NCBI GenBank assembly: GCA_900768265.1
Contig: CAAGCF010000002.1
Coordinates: 1-48,113, forward strand
DNA: 48,113 bases
From: an uncultured Collinsella sp.
GTDB lineage: Bacteria; Actinomycetota; Coriobacteriia; Coriobacteriales; Coriobacteriaceae
Reading direction: 5' to 3'
The position numbers were made by a program, and so were the translations under genes. Under the pieces are notes generated by a model. It ran no database searches. It saw nothing but the letters and a program-made list of their open reading frames with translations, and was not told where the DNA came from. This document shows positions 1 to 8,240 of this stretch, in pieces. How positions within the stretch are numbered: position 1 is the first letter of the stretch; every line of letters begins with the position of its first letter.

Positions 1-90
1 ACGCCCGGTCCCGTTCCGAACCCGGAAGCTAAGCCCCATCGCGCCGAGAGTACTGCGGGGTCAGCCCGTGGGAGGCCAGGGCGCCGCTGA
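1..90 (+). rRNA. rrf: 5S ribosomal RNA, 3' part (cut by window edge)
   Basis: The first bases read as the interior and 3' half of a bacterial 5S rRNA: the CCGAACCCGGAAGCTAAG loop, then a GAGAGTACTGC segment and a GGGAGGCCAGGGCGCC closing arm. The 5' arm lies outside the window, and the exact 3' end (about 86-90) is estimated. It is followed by a strong terminator, so it probably ends an rRNA operon that enters from the left. Confidence 0.9.
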
Positions 91-129
91 CCGGTGGACG
101 GCACCGAGCCGTCATCCGAAACTGAAGAA

Positions 130-159
130 GGGGGAGGCCTCGCGGCCTCCCCCTTTTTT
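130..159 (+). terminator. Rho-independent terminator of the rRNA operon
   Basis: A ten-base-pair GGGGGAGGCC/GGCCTCCCCC stem with a TCGC loop is followed by six T. It lies about 40 bases after the 5S rRNA end and is the expected end of the rRNA transcript. Confidence 0.9.
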
Positions 160-226
160 GCGTTAATACATCACAATGTAGTTGCATTTCACCTGTAACC
201 TGGTTGGGCTTATGGGTAATGAGCTT

Positions 227-694
227 TTATTTAAAGACAATAAATCGAATAACAAGGGCAACTGCTATGGCTGCAATGATCATAAGCAGGATTGTCAGTC
301 GATGCTGCTTACGTCGTTTACTTGATGAAACGAAGATCGTTTTCCCTTGCTTTGGCGTCTCGAGATAACGAGCTGAATGCGTTAAGGTTTGCTTAGGTCG
401 AGGACCTCTTTGCTGTCGAGTTATGGGCGTTTTCGTCGAGTCGTCATTGATTGCACTGTTTTTTGATAACGGTGCATCTTTCAGATATACGGGATCGCCC
501 GATGCGACGCCCATATGCTTTCGTCCCGTTTGGGCATCCTCGAGCGTTTGGTATCGATTTCTCGTCACATACTCGGGCTCTGCATCATTAATGGGCTCTT
601 GCGAGATGTGAGGGCGACGGAACCGTGGCGGCTGCGTGGAAGTATCTTCCCCCCGCGTCGGCATAAACATATTGTTCTGGTTTTGGTCGTCCAT
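227..694 (-). CDS. Hypothetical tail-anchored small membrane protein
   Basis: Not recognised as a known family. The 155-residue product is hydrophilic and basic over most of its length, and a hydrophobic segment spans about residues 132-152, ending in FIVFK. That predicts a C-terminal membrane anchor with the bulk of the protein in the cytoplasm. The start is supported by an AAAGGG ribosome binding site four bases upstream of ATG 694. It is a single gene between the rRNA terminator and the divergent hsp20 gene. Codon use is less GC-biased than in its neighbours. Function unknown. Confidence 0.6.
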   Translation of the reverse strand: MDDQNQNNMFMPTRGEDTSTQPPRFRRPHISQEPINDAEPEYVTRNRYQTLEDAQTGRKHMGVASGDPVYLKDAPLSKNSAINDDSTKTPITRQQRGPRPKQTLTHSARYLETPKQGKTIFVSSSKRRKQHRLTILLMIIAAIAVALVIRFIVFK

Positions 695-876
695 GATGCC
701 CTTTAGTTCGTTACCAACAACGTGTACGCGCTCATTGTAAGCCCCTTGTTATTTGTAGCTGTGGACATACTCGTTATTTAAGCTCTGGTTCAAAGAACCT
801 TAACCTTCCTAAAACCTTAGTGCTACACACTTAGATATGCTTATAGTACTGGACTCAAAAAACTTTATAGTCGATG

Positions 877-905
877 TATATATGAGCATCGGGTGGGCAT
901 ATATA
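877..905. promoter_or_regulatory. Inverted repeat upstream of hsp20, candidate operator
   Basis: TATATATG (877-884) and CATATATA (898-905) are a perfect 8-bp inverted repeat around a 13-base spacer. It sits 67 bases before the hsp20 start in an AT-rich promoter region. It is neither a CIRCE element nor an HspR HAIR box. Confidence 0.45.
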
Positions 906-971
906 AGAGCGTCAAAAGAAGTCCCAGTCACCTAGAAGATGACTCGGCAGTCCTATAAAGGAGTGGTAAAC

Positions 972-1403
972 ATGGCAAGCATGGTTCCTTATCGTTCGGT
1001 TTTTGGCGTTCGTCCCTCTGCAAGCTCGCTGTTCGATCTGTTTGATGATATGAGCGACCTAGCGAACAGCTCGATTGCCTCTAAGGCGTTCCCCGTTGAC
1101 GTTGAGGATAAGGGCGATGGCTATGAGGTCAAGGCTTATCTTACCGGCGTCGCCAAGGACGATATCGATGTCGAGCTTAACGAGGGCCGTCTCTCCATTA
1201 GCGTGAATGTCGAGGAAGACGAGGAGAACGAGGGCAAGAACTTCCTGCAGAAGGAGTTCAGCTCGTACAGCGCGACGCGTGGTGTGTATCTCAAGGATGC
1301 TTCGAGCGAGGGTCTCTCGGCTAAGTACGCCGACGGCATCCTTACCGTTACGGTTCCCAAGATCGTCGAGAAGAAGAACGTTACGAAGATCTCCATCGAC
1401 TAA
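972..1403 (+). CDS. hsp20: Hsp20/alpha-crystallin small heat shock protein
   Basis: ATP-independent holdase chaperone that binds unfolding proteins in the cytoplasm. The 143-residue product has an alpha-crystallin domain in its middle and C-terminal part, including the family hallmark around ADGILTVTVPK, and a short C-terminal tail ending ISID. ATG 972 was chosen because AAAGGAG lies 8 bases upstream; an in-frame ATG at 939 has no such site. The gene is monocistronic, with an inverted repeat upstream and a bidirectional terminator downstream. Heat or stress control is expected for the family, but the regulator is not evident. Confidence 0.92.
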   Translation: MASMVPYRSVFGVRPSASSLFDLFDDMSDLANSSIASKAFPVDVEDKGDGYEVKAYLTGVAKDDIDVELNEGRLSISVNVEEDEENEGKNFLQKEFSSYSATRGVYLKDASSEGLSAKYADGILTVTVPKIVEKKNVTKISID

Positions 1404-1438
1404 CTTCGTTGGTGTTCTGCGCTATTTAAAGATAACAA

Positions 1439-1470
1439 AAGGGGCTGGGAAGCGATTCCCGGCCCCTTTT
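1439..1470. terminator. Bidirectional terminator between hsp20 and the MBL hydrolase gene
   Basis: Inverted repeat GGGGCTGGGAA/TTCCCGGCCCC with a GCGA loop, flanked by AAAA on the left and TTTT on the right. It can terminate hsp20 on the plus strand and the converging hydrolase gene on the minus strand. Confidence 0.85.
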
Positions 1471-1485
1471 GCTGTCTAGGACAGT

Positions 1486-2295
1486 CTATTGAATGGTTGC
1501 TGGCCGATACTGGCTTGCGGGGCGTATCGAGAGATTTCGCGATCCTTGGAGAAGGGTGGCGGAGCTGCCGACCTCGTCATCCAGGGTTGCGGCTAGAGCT
1601 TTGGCATAGCTTTTGACGGTAAGACTCGGGCGATTGTTATCTTGGCTGATATGCATGGCAATGAGCTGTTCGGTGCGATCGGTAACAAGCTCGCGTGCGG
1701 CTTCGGCGGCCTGATCGTTGGACAGATGCCCTTTTGTAGATAGGATGCGCTCCTGAAGAAAGCGGGGATATTCTCCCTCGCGCAGCATGGTCACATCGTG
1801 GTTGCTTTCGAGCGCGAGGACTCGACAATCTTTGAGGGTGTTCATGGCCTGGCTCGATAGCTCTCCGGTGTCGGTGGCAAAGCCGATGGAATCATCGAGG
1901 GCGTCGAATCGATAGCCGACTGGATTTATGACATCGTGTGATGTTGAGTAGGTTTGCACGTGGATGCCGGCAATGGATAGGGTGTCACCGGGATCGAATT
2001 CCTCGACAGGCAGATGTGAAAGATTTTCTTTGCTCGAAAGTGTGCCCCTGCTGGCAAAGAGGGGGCCGTGCCAGTGCTTGCACCAGACATCGAGACCCTT
2101 GATGTGATCGCTATGCTCATGAGTAATGAGAAGAGCCGAGATGTTGTCTGCCGAGAGCCCCAGTTCCGCCATGCGCTTTAATGTCTCGCGGCGAGAAAGA
2201 CCGTCGTCAATCATGATGAGCCCCCGGGGGCCTTCGATGAGCGCGCAGTTGCCTTTTGAGCCGCTGCCAAGGATATGAAGGTGCAGACGAGACAT
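1486..2295 (-). CDS. MBL-fold metallo-hydrolase, YycJ/WalJ type
   Basis: Predicted metal-dependent hydrolase of the metallo-beta-lactamase fold. After a start MSRLHLHILGSGSKGNC typical of the YycJ/WalJ group, the metal-binding HEHSDH motif lies at residues 59-64, with later SHD and FATDTG motifs. Length is 269 residues. The start at 2295 is preferred because the conserved N-terminal strand begins there; an upstream in-frame ATG at 2376 would add 27 unconserved residues overlapping tilS. In Firmicutes the relative is linked to DNA-end processing or WalRK; here no WalRK genes are adjacent, so the role is only inferred. Confidence 0.85.
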   Translation of the reverse strand: MSRLHLHILGSGSKGNCALIEGPRGLIMIDDGLSRRETLKRMAELGLSADNISALLITHEHSDHIKGLDVWCKHWHGPLFASRGTLSSKENLSHLPVEEFDPGDTLSIAGIHVQTYSTSHDVINPVGYRFDALDDSIGFATDTGELSSQAMNTLKDCRVLALESNHDVTMLREGEYPRFLQERILSTKGHLSNDQAAEAARELVTDRTEQLIAMHISQDNNRPSLTVKSYAKALAATLDDEVGSSATLLQGSRNLSIRPASQYRPATIQ

Positions 2296-2343
2296 AAGAT
2301 TCCAAAGGATACAATGGGTGCGAACGAATAGAGGAGGAAGCAA

Positions 2344-3885
2344 ATGCCAACGGTATCTCAGCATTATGGACACCATGCTGCATCGTGGGCTGATGATAAA
2401 GCTCTGGCAACGCGGCAGACGGCTGCCCCCGTGGTGCTCATGGTATCAGGTGGTGCGGACTCGACGGCTTTGCTCCTTATGGCGTGCACATCAAAGTTGG
2501 ATATTCAGGATGGGCGTGGTGTAGCTCCCATCGCGCGCGAGCGACTGCACGTGCTGCATGTGAACCATCATCTGCGCGGTGAGGCATCCGATGGCGACGA
2601 GGCCTTTGTGCGCGGCCTATGCGCACAATATGGCTTGCCGCTGTGTGTTGAGCATGCCTATTTTGATGATGAATCGGGCAATATCGAGGCGGCTGCCCGC
2701 GAGGTGCGCTATGCCGCGGCGCGGAGGTATGTCCGCGAGCTCTGCGCCCAGACGGGGGCACCGCGAACGGCGGCTCGTATCTGCACCGCGCACACGTCTT
2801 CGGATCGCGCGGAAACGTTTTTGATGAACGCGATTAAGGGTTCGGGGCCCGCTGGTCTATCGAGCATTCCTCGCCGGAGGAATATCGTGGTGCGTCCCTT
2901 GCTCGACCTGACTCATGATGAGCTCGTGGGCTATCTGCAGGTGCATGGTCAGCCGTGGCGAGAGGACGAGAGCAACGAGGACGTGTCGTACTTGCGTAAC
3001 TACGTGCGCCATCGAGTAATGCCGGTGGTAGCGCAGCGCAACGCGAGCGTCTGCAAGACGATTGGCGCCGCCTGCGAGATCTTAGGCGATGAGGATGCCT
3101 TTCTTTCCCAGCTTTCCGCGCAGGCGTTTCGAAGCTGCCTGCGTAAGGAGGCGGCGGGCGCACTGGTCCTTGACGCTCGCCGACTGGCCGCGGCCGAGGT
3201 GGTGATTGCTCGGCGCATGGTGCGACTGGCAATTAAGCGTATTGACCCCGACGCGCGCCCGGAGATGCGGCATGTGGAGCGCGTGCTCGCCTGTGTCGCC
3301 GAAGGCTCGGGTTCGGTCACGCTGCCGGCGGGAATCGATGCGCGCGTGGAGTTTGGCATGCTGTCATTCAAGGCCCCGGCGGCGCGCGAGGGGTTAGTTG
3401 CCGATTGGGTCACCATTCCCGGTCGATTGCCGCTGGGGGCGGGCCGCATCCTGGTAGCAGAGACGATGGCCGTCGAGCCGGGGTGTGATATTGTGCGCCG
3501 TGCCCGCGAACTCGCGGGTGCCGGAGGGGTGGCCGCTATGGTGGATGCCGCGACGCTGGGCTTTGCCGATTGCGATAACGAACGGATGCTCACCGGCTCG
3601 CGCGGGGAGATTCCCGCCGAGGCGCGTTTGGCGCGTCTGTGGGTAGACGGTCCCGCGCCGGGGGATGTGATGTGTCCGTTGGGCATGAGTGGGCGAAGTA
3701 AGAAGGTGTCCGACCTGCTCAACGAGGCTCGTATTCCCGTTTCTGAGCGTGCGGGCGTTCCTGTGGTGAGAACGGCTCCGGGAGGTGCCGTGGTATGGGT
3801 CGCAGGCGTTCGCGCGGACGAGCGTTTTAAATGCACGGCCGCAACGCGCGTGGCGTATCTGCTTCGTGTGGCCGATGCGGAATAG
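2344..3885 (+). CDS. tilS: tRNA(Ile)-lysidine synthase TilS
   Basis: Ligates lysine to C34 of tRNA(Ile2) using ATP, changing the anticodon from Met to Ile decoding; essential in most bacteria. The PP-loop ATP-binding motif SGGADS is at residues 35-40, followed by the N-type synthase domain with a CTAHTSSDRAET segment. The C-terminal TilS domain is recognisable by RSKKVSDLLNEARIP and the final VAGVRADERF. Length of 513 is slightly long for the family. GAGGAGG lies seven bases before ATG 2344. It begins the conserved tilS-hpt-ftsH order and is divergent from the MBL hydrolase gene. Confidence 0.95.
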   Translation: MPTVSQHYGHHAASWADDKALATRQTAAPVVLMVSGGADSTALLLMACTSKLDIQDGRGVAPIARERLHVLHVNHHLRGEASDGDEAFVRGLCAQYGLPLCVEHAYFDDESGNIEAAAREVRYAAARRYVRELCAQTGAPRTAARICTAHTSSDRAETFLMNAIKGSGPAGLSSIPRRRNIVVRPLLDLTHDELVGYLQVHGQPWREDESNEDVSYLRNYVRHRVMPVVAQRNASVCKTIGAACEILGDEDAFLSQLSAQAFRSCLRKEAAGALVLDARRLAAAEVVIARRMVRLAIKRIDPDARPEMRHVERVLACVAEGSGSVTLPAGIDARVEFGMLSFKAPAAREGLVADWVTIPGRLPLGAGRILVAETMAVEPGCDIVRRARELAGAGGVAAMVDAATLGFADCDNERMLTGSRGEIPAEARLARLWVDGPAPGDVMCPLGMSGRSKKVSDLLNEARIPVSERAGVPVVRTAPGGAVVWVAGVRADERFKCTAATRVAYLLRVADAE

Positions 3886-3970
3886 CGTCCCACGTCAGCT
3901 ATTCTGTGCGACGTTGACGGTATTCCCGCGCTGATGGCGTACGGGCTGGAAAATATACCCCGTGCGCTGC

Positions 3971-3976
3971 TAGAAT
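3971..3976 (+). promoter_or_regulatory. Candidate -10 box before hpt
   Basis: TAGAAT lies 57 bases before the hpt start in the 147-base gap after tilS. No good -35 hexamer is visible at normal spacing, so hpt-ftsH may have its own promoter or be read from tilS. Confidence 0.35.
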
Positions 3977-4032
3977 GTGAAGTTCGCGTCCATACGGCGG
4001 TGTGTGGGCGATAAGCACAAGAAAGGGTTGTC

Positions 4033-4581
4033 ATGGCTTCTCAACATCCGGATATCGAGAAGGTTCTGTTTACGCAGGAGGATATCGACGGTATCGTCTC
4101 TCGCCTAGGCGAGCAGATTACTCGCGACTACGCGGGTAAGGATCTGGTGCTGATTGCGGTCCTGCGCGGCGCCGTGGTCTTTATGGGCGACCTGATGCGC
4201 AAGATCGAGCTGCCGACCAACATCGATTTCATGGCTGTTTCGAGCTATGGCGACGGTGTGAAGTCCTCGGGTATCGTGCGTATCATTAAGGACCTGGATA
4301 TCGACATCCGCGGTCGCGACGTGCTGATCGTCGAGGATATTCTGGACTCGGGCCTGACGCTCAAGTATCTGATGAAGAACCTCGAGAGCCGCAAGCCCGC
4401 TTCTCTGGAGGTCGCCGCCTTCCTGTGGAAGGACGTTGAGGACCGTACCTCGGCCATCACGCCCAAGTATGTTGGAACCCATTGCCCCGATGCCTTTGTG
4501 GTGGGCTACGGCCTCGACTATGCCGAGCGCTATCGTAACCTTCCGTATCTGGGCATTTTGAAACCGGAGGTTTATTCGTAA
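4033..4581 (+). CDS. hpt: Hypoxanthine phosphoribosyltransferase
   Basis: Purine salvage enzyme that converts hypoxanthine or guanine plus PRPP to IMP or GMP in the cytoplasm. The 182-residue product has the full family layout: VLRGAVVFMGDL near residues 43-54, the flexible-loop region SSYGDG at 70-75, and the PRPP-binding motif VLIVEDILDSGLTL at 97-110. The C-terminal VGYGLDYAERYRNLPYLG is diagnostic for the HGPRT family. An AAAGGG site precedes ATG 4033. It sits between tilS and ftsH as in many Gram-positive bacteria, one base before ftsH. Confidence 0.96.
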   Translation: MASQHPDIEKVLFTQEDIDGIVSRLGEQITRDYAGKDLVLIAVLRGAVVFMGDLMRKIELPTNIDFMAVSSYGDGVKSSGIVRIIKDLDIDIRGRDVLIVEDILDSGLTLKYLMKNLESRKPASLEVAAFLWKDVEDRTSAITPKYVGTHCPDAFVVGYGLDYAERYRNLPYLGILKPEVYS

Positions 4582-4582
4582 G

Positions 4583-6721
4583 ATGCCCGACGACCGTAAC
4601 GATAACAATTCCCAGACTCCCCGGGAGCCTAAGATCCCGGGGAAGCCCGGAGGCAAGAAGCCCACGCGTACGGGCTGGCTGTATTTTATTTTGGCTTGCG
4701 CGCTCCTGGGCTACGCCTTCTTTAACATGGGTTCCGGCTTTGCCAATTCCAGCAATACCGTAAAGCTCGCGACGAGCGAGATGGTCAACGCCATTAAGCA
4801 GGACCGTGTCGAAGATTTGACCTATACGGTTCAAGACGGAAGCGTGGCGGGTCATTACTGGAAGACAAAAAAGGACAAGGGCGATACGAGCGAGCTCAAG
4901 AGCTTCTCCTCGACCTATGTCGGCTCCGATTCGCTTGCCGAGCTTATGGCGGAGCACCCCGATACCAAGTACATCGTCAACACCAACGATCCCGATTTTT
5001 GGGGCGACCTGGCGATGAGCGTGCTGCCGACGATCGCCCTGATCGCCATCATGTTCTACTTTATGCGCCAGATGATGGGCGCCAACAACAGGAACATGCA
5101 GTTTGGCAAGACCAACGCCAAGACCAACGAGGCCACGCGCCCCAAGGTCAAGTTTGAAGACGTTGCCGGCGTGGACGAGGCGGTCGAGGAGCTCGAGGAG
5201 ATCCGTGACTTTTTGAGCGATCCGGACCGCTATCGCAAGCTGGGCGCCAAGATTCCGCGCGGCGTGTTGTTGGTGGGCCCTCCGGGCACCGGTAAAACGC
5301 TGCTGGCCAAGGCTGTAGCCGGCGAGGCGGGCGTGCCGTTCTTTAGCATCTCGGGTTCCGACTTTGTCGAGATGTTCGTGGGTGTCGGCGCCAGCCGTGT
5401 GCGCGACCTCTTTAAGGAGGCCAAGTCCCAGGCCCCGTCGATCATCTTCATCGATGAGATCGATGCCGTGGGACGTCAGCGCGGAGCCGGCCTGGGCGGC
5501 GGCCACGACGAGCGCGAGCAGACGCTCAACCAGCTGCTGGTCGAGATGGACGGTTTTGAGGAGAGCGAGTCGGTCATTCTGATCGCTGCCACCAACCGTC
5601 CTGACATCCTGGATCCGGCATTGCTGCGTCCCGGCCGTTTTGACCGTCAGGTCACGGTCGACCGCCCGGACGTGAAGGGCCGCGAGCAGATCTTGCGCGT
5701 GCATGCCGAGAACAAGCCGATGGACGAGGACGTGAAGTTTGAGAAGCTCGCCCAGATGACCGTTGGCTTCACCGGCGCCGATCTGGCAAATCTGCTCAAC
5801 GAGTCTGCGCTGCTGACTGCCCGCCGCCATCGTTCCGTGATCTCGATGGACGAGGTCGAGGAATCGATGGAACGCGTGATTGCCGGTCCTCAGCGCAAGG
5901 GTCGCGTGATGACCGAGGCCGAGCGCACCACGATTGCCTACCACGAGAGCGGTCACGCCCTGGTGGGTCACATCCTGGAGCATTCCGATCCGGTTCACAA
6001 GATCTCGATCGTCAGCCGCGGCCAGGCGCTGGGCTATACGCTGCAGCTTCCGCAGGAGGACCACTTCCTCAAGACCAAGAACGAGATGCTCGACGAGCTT
6101 GCCGTGTTCTTGGGCGGTCGCGTTGCCGAGGAGCTCATGTGCGACGACATCACGTCGGGCGCGAGCAACGACCTAGAGCGCGCGACCAAGATGGCGCGCG
6201 AGATGGTCACGCGCCTGGGCATGAGCGAGGAACTGGGCACGCAGGTGTTTGGCGAGGCGCAGCATCAGGTATTCCTGGGCCGCGATTACGCCGATCACCA
6301 GGATTACTCCGAGGAGACGGCGCGCCGCATCGATATCGAGGTTCAGCGCATTATGCGCGAGGCCCATCGCCGTGCGGTCGAGATCCTGGATGCCCGCCGC
6401 GATCAGCTCGATCTGATGGCGAAGGTGCTGCTTGAGCGCGAGACCGTCGAGGGCGACGCCGTGAACGCCCTGCTCGACAACGAGTGGGACGCCTACCTTG
6501 AGCGCGAGGGCGATATCCTGGCTGCCAAGGAGGAGCGCAATGCCAAGGCGGCCGGCATGCCGACCAAGAAGCGCACGCCTCGCATGAGCGAGGAGGAGCT
6601 GGCGGCCGATGCCGCGGCTTTTGCGCAGGCGGCCATGCGGGAGGATGCCGAAGCCGCATCCGATGATGCTGGCGATGGCGATGCCGTCAATGCCGGTGCC
6701 GACACCGACGACGACAAATAA
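4583..6721 (+). CDS. ftsH: ATP-dependent zinc metalloprotease FtsH
   Basis: Membrane-anchored AAA+ protease that degrades misfolded membrane proteins and short-lived regulators. Two membrane segments lie at about residues 32-48 and 145-165. The Walker A motif GPPGTGKT is near residue 231, Walker B is IIFIDEID, and the zinc-protease motif HESGH begins at residue 454. The C-terminal 60 or so residues are acidic and alanine-rich, and not conserved. Total length of 712 is somewhat above the usual 610-680. The start is one base after the hpt stop with GGAGG 12 bases upstream, so translation is likely coupled. Confidence 0.97.
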   Translation: MPDDRNDNNSQTPREPKIPGKPGGKKPTRTGWLYFILACALLGYAFFNMGSGFANSSNTVKLATSEMVNAIKQDRVEDLTYTVQDGSVAGHYWKTKKDKGDTSELKSFSSTYVGSDSLAELMAEHPDTKYIVNTNDPDFWGDLAMSVLPTIALIAIMFYFMRQMMGANNRNMQFGKTNAKTNEATRPKVKFEDVAGVDEAVEELEEIRDFLSDPDRYRKLGAKIPRGVLLVGPPGTGKTLLAKAVAGEAGVPFFSISGSDFVEMFVGVGASRVRDLFKEAKSQAPSIIFIDEIDAVGRQRGAGLGGGHDEREQTLNQLLVEMDGFEESESVILIAATNRPDILDPALLRPGRFDRQVTVDRPDVKGREQILRVHAENKPMDEDVKFEKLAQMTVGFTGADLANLLNESALLTARRHRSVISMDEVEESMERVIAGPQRKGRVMTEAERTTIAYHESGHALVGHILEHSDPVHKISIVSRGQALGYTLQLPQEDHFLKTKNEMLDELAVFLGGRVAEELMCDDITSGASNDLERATKMAREMVTRLGMSEELGTQVFGEAQHQVFLGRDYADHQDYSEETARRIDIEVQRIMREAHRRAVEILDARRDQLDLMAKVLLERETVEGDAVNALLDNEWDAYLEREGDILAAKEERNAKAAGMPTKKRTPRMSEEELAADAAAFAQAAMREDAEAASDDAGDGDAVNAGADTDDDK

Positions 6722-6732
6722 TCTTTGTGGCG

Positions 6733-6768
6733 AAAGCCTCTGCGGGGAAACCTGCGGAGGCTTTTTCT
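6733..6768 (+). terminator. Terminator after ftsH
   Basis: AAGCCTC and GAGGCTT arms with an interrupted GC stem between them, followed by TTTTTC, about 15 bases after the ftsH stop. Confidence 0.8.
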
Positions 6769-6771
6769 TCA

Positions 6772-6829
6772 TTGATTGGGGACAGACTTAAATGAGCGTT
6801 TTCACGCATTTAAGTCTGTCCCCAATCAA
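6772..6829. repeat. 23-bp perfect inverted repeat containing GGGGACAGACTTAAATG
   Basis: The 23-base arms at 6772-6794 and 6807-6829 are exact reverse complements around a 12-base centre. It follows the ftsH terminator and precedes the aminotransferase promoter. The GGGGACAG core recurs in other intergenic repeats of this window (see 24292, 28983 and 31312). No transposase gene is adjacent. Confidence 0.85.
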
Positions 6830-6860
6830 CATTGCTGCGGCGCTTTGCCCGACTAAAGCG

Positions 6861-6866
6861 TACAAT
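6861..6866 (+). promoter_or_regulatory. -10 box (TACAAT) before the aminotransferase gene
   Basis: GTACAAT lies 25 bases before ATG 6891, leaving room for a short leader with the AAAGGGG ribosome binding site. The same GTACAAT string appears before three other genes in the window. No clear -35 at 17 bases. Confidence 0.5.
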
Positions 6867-6890
6867 AGCGCCTATGCGAAAGGGGAACAG

Positions 6891-8081
6891 ATGATCAACG
6901 AAACTATGTATGCTCGCGGTGCGGAAAGCTCCATCATCCGCGAGATTTTTAGCTATGGCCTTGAGCGCAAGGCGCAAATCGGCGCGGAAAACGTGTTTGA
7001 TTTCTCGCTGGGCAATCCGAGCGTTCCTGCTCCCGTTGCCGTCGCGGAGTCCATTAAGAAGGCCTTGGAGCTGCCGAGTGACCAGCTGCACGGTTATACG
7101 CCCGCTCCGGGCCTGCCGCAATGCCGTACCGCCGTGGCTGAGTCGCTTAACCGTCGATTCGGTACGAGCTATGAGGGCAAGGATGTCTTTATGACCGTGG
7201 GCGCGGCGGCTTCGCTCACCTGCACGCTCAATGCCGTTACGAACCCGGGTGACGAGGTCATTGTTATCGCCCCGTACTTCCCGGAGTATCGCGTGTGGAT
7301 TGAGAAGGCCGGCTGTACGTGTGTCGAGGCGCTCGCCGATGAAGATACGTTCCAGCTGAGCGTGGATAACGTGCTCAAGGCGATTACCGACAAGACGGCA
7401 GCTGTCATCATCGACTCACCGAATAACCCGACGGGCGCCGTGTATACGCGCGATACCCTGACGCGACTGGCCAATGTTTTACGCGAGGTCAACGCCAAGC
7501 GCGATCCCGAGAATCCGATCATGCTTATCTCGGATGAGCCGTATCGCGAGATTGTCTATGGCGCCGAGGTGCCTTGGGTACCTTCGATCTACGAGCACAC
7601 CATCGTGTGCTACTCGTATTCCAAGTCGCTTTCGCTACCGGGCGAGCGCGTCGGGTGGATCCTGGTTTCCAATACGAATCCTCAGGCAGCTCGTCTAATG
7701 CCCGCCGTTGCCGGTGCCGCCCGTACGCTGGGCTTCGTGTGCGCTCCGGCGCTCTTCCAGCGCGTGATTATCGATTGCATCGATGAGCCGAGTGACGTTG
7801 AGGCCTATGCACGCAACCGCACGGCGCTTACCGATGCGCTGGCGGAGTACGGCTACACCTATGTTGAGCCGGACGGTGCATTCTACCTGTGGGTGAAGGC
7901 GCTGGAGCCCGATGCGAACGCTTTCTGCGAGCGCGCGAAAAAGTATGAGCTGCTCGCGGTGCCTTCGGATAGCTTTGGCATGCCGGGCTGGTTCCGCCTT
8001 GGCTACTGTGTGAGCTACGAGACCATCGTCAATTCGTTGTCTGCCTGGAAGCAACTGGCCGACGAATATCGTCGAAAGTAA
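6891..8081 (+). CDS. PLP-dependent class I/II aminotransferase
   Basis: Cytosolic fold-type I aminotransferase that moves amino groups between an amino acid and a 2-oxo acid; substrate not determinable here. The 396-residue product shows the expected NNPTGAVY substrate/PLP segment, SDEPYREIVYG, and the PLP-binding lysine K245 in SYSKSLSLPGER. ATG 6891 has AAAGGGG six bases upstream; the frame is open further upstream to 6792, but that stretch is the inverted repeat and promoter. It resembles the group annotated as aspartate-type or alanine-type aminotransferases. Monocistronic, with its own promoter and terminator. Confidence 0.93.
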   Translation: MINETMYARGAESSIIREIFSYGLERKAQIGAENVFDFSLGNPSVPAPVAVAESIKKALELPSDQLHGYTPAPGLPQCRTAVAESLNRRFGTSYEGKDVFMTVGAAASLTCTLNAVTNPGDEVIVIAPYFPEYRVWIEKAGCTCVEALADEDTFQLSVDNVLKAITDKTAAVIIDSPNNPTGAVYTRDTLTRLANVLREVNAKRDPENPIMLISDEPYREIVYGAEVPWVPSIYEHTIVCYSYSKSLSLPGERVGWILVSNTNPQAARLMPAVAGAARTLGFVCAPALFQRVIIDCIDEPSDVEAYARNRTALTDALAEYGYTYVEPDGAFYLWVKALEPDANAFCERAKKYELLAVPSDSFGMPGWFRLGYCVSYETIVNSLSAWKQLADEYRRK

Positions 8082-8108
8082 AGCGCTCTGCTTGCAATGT
8101 TTTACGTG

Positions 8109-8144
8109 AAACGGGGTTTGGTGCTAAGCCAGACCCCGTTGTTT
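8109..8144 (+). terminator. Terminator after the aminotransferase gene
   Basis: AACGGGGTTTGG and CCAGACCCCGTT form a 12-bp stem with one mismatch, followed by GTTTAT. It lies 28 bases after the stop codon. Confidence 0.7.
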
Positions 8145-8197
8145 ATGCCGTTGTGTGATTGGGATGAAGCAGTTTTACGACTGCCGAAAGCTATGCG

Positions 8198-8203
8198 TAC
8201 AAT
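8198..8203 (+). promoter_or_regulatory. -10 box (TACAAT) before the PHP gene
   Basis: GCGTACAATG lies 38 bases before ATG 8241. TTTACG at 8174-8179 could be a weak -35 with an 18-base spacer. Confidence 0.45.
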
Positions 8204-8240
8204 GAATATACGCGACGGCCATACTGGACAAGGAGACCCG

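Noticed and set aside
840..971. A HAIR (HspR) or CIRCE (HrcA) element before hsp20
   Set aside because: The CTTGAGT-N7-ACTCAAG and TTAGCACTC-N9-GAGTGCTAA consensuses are absent; only a lone ACTCAA occurs at 853-858.
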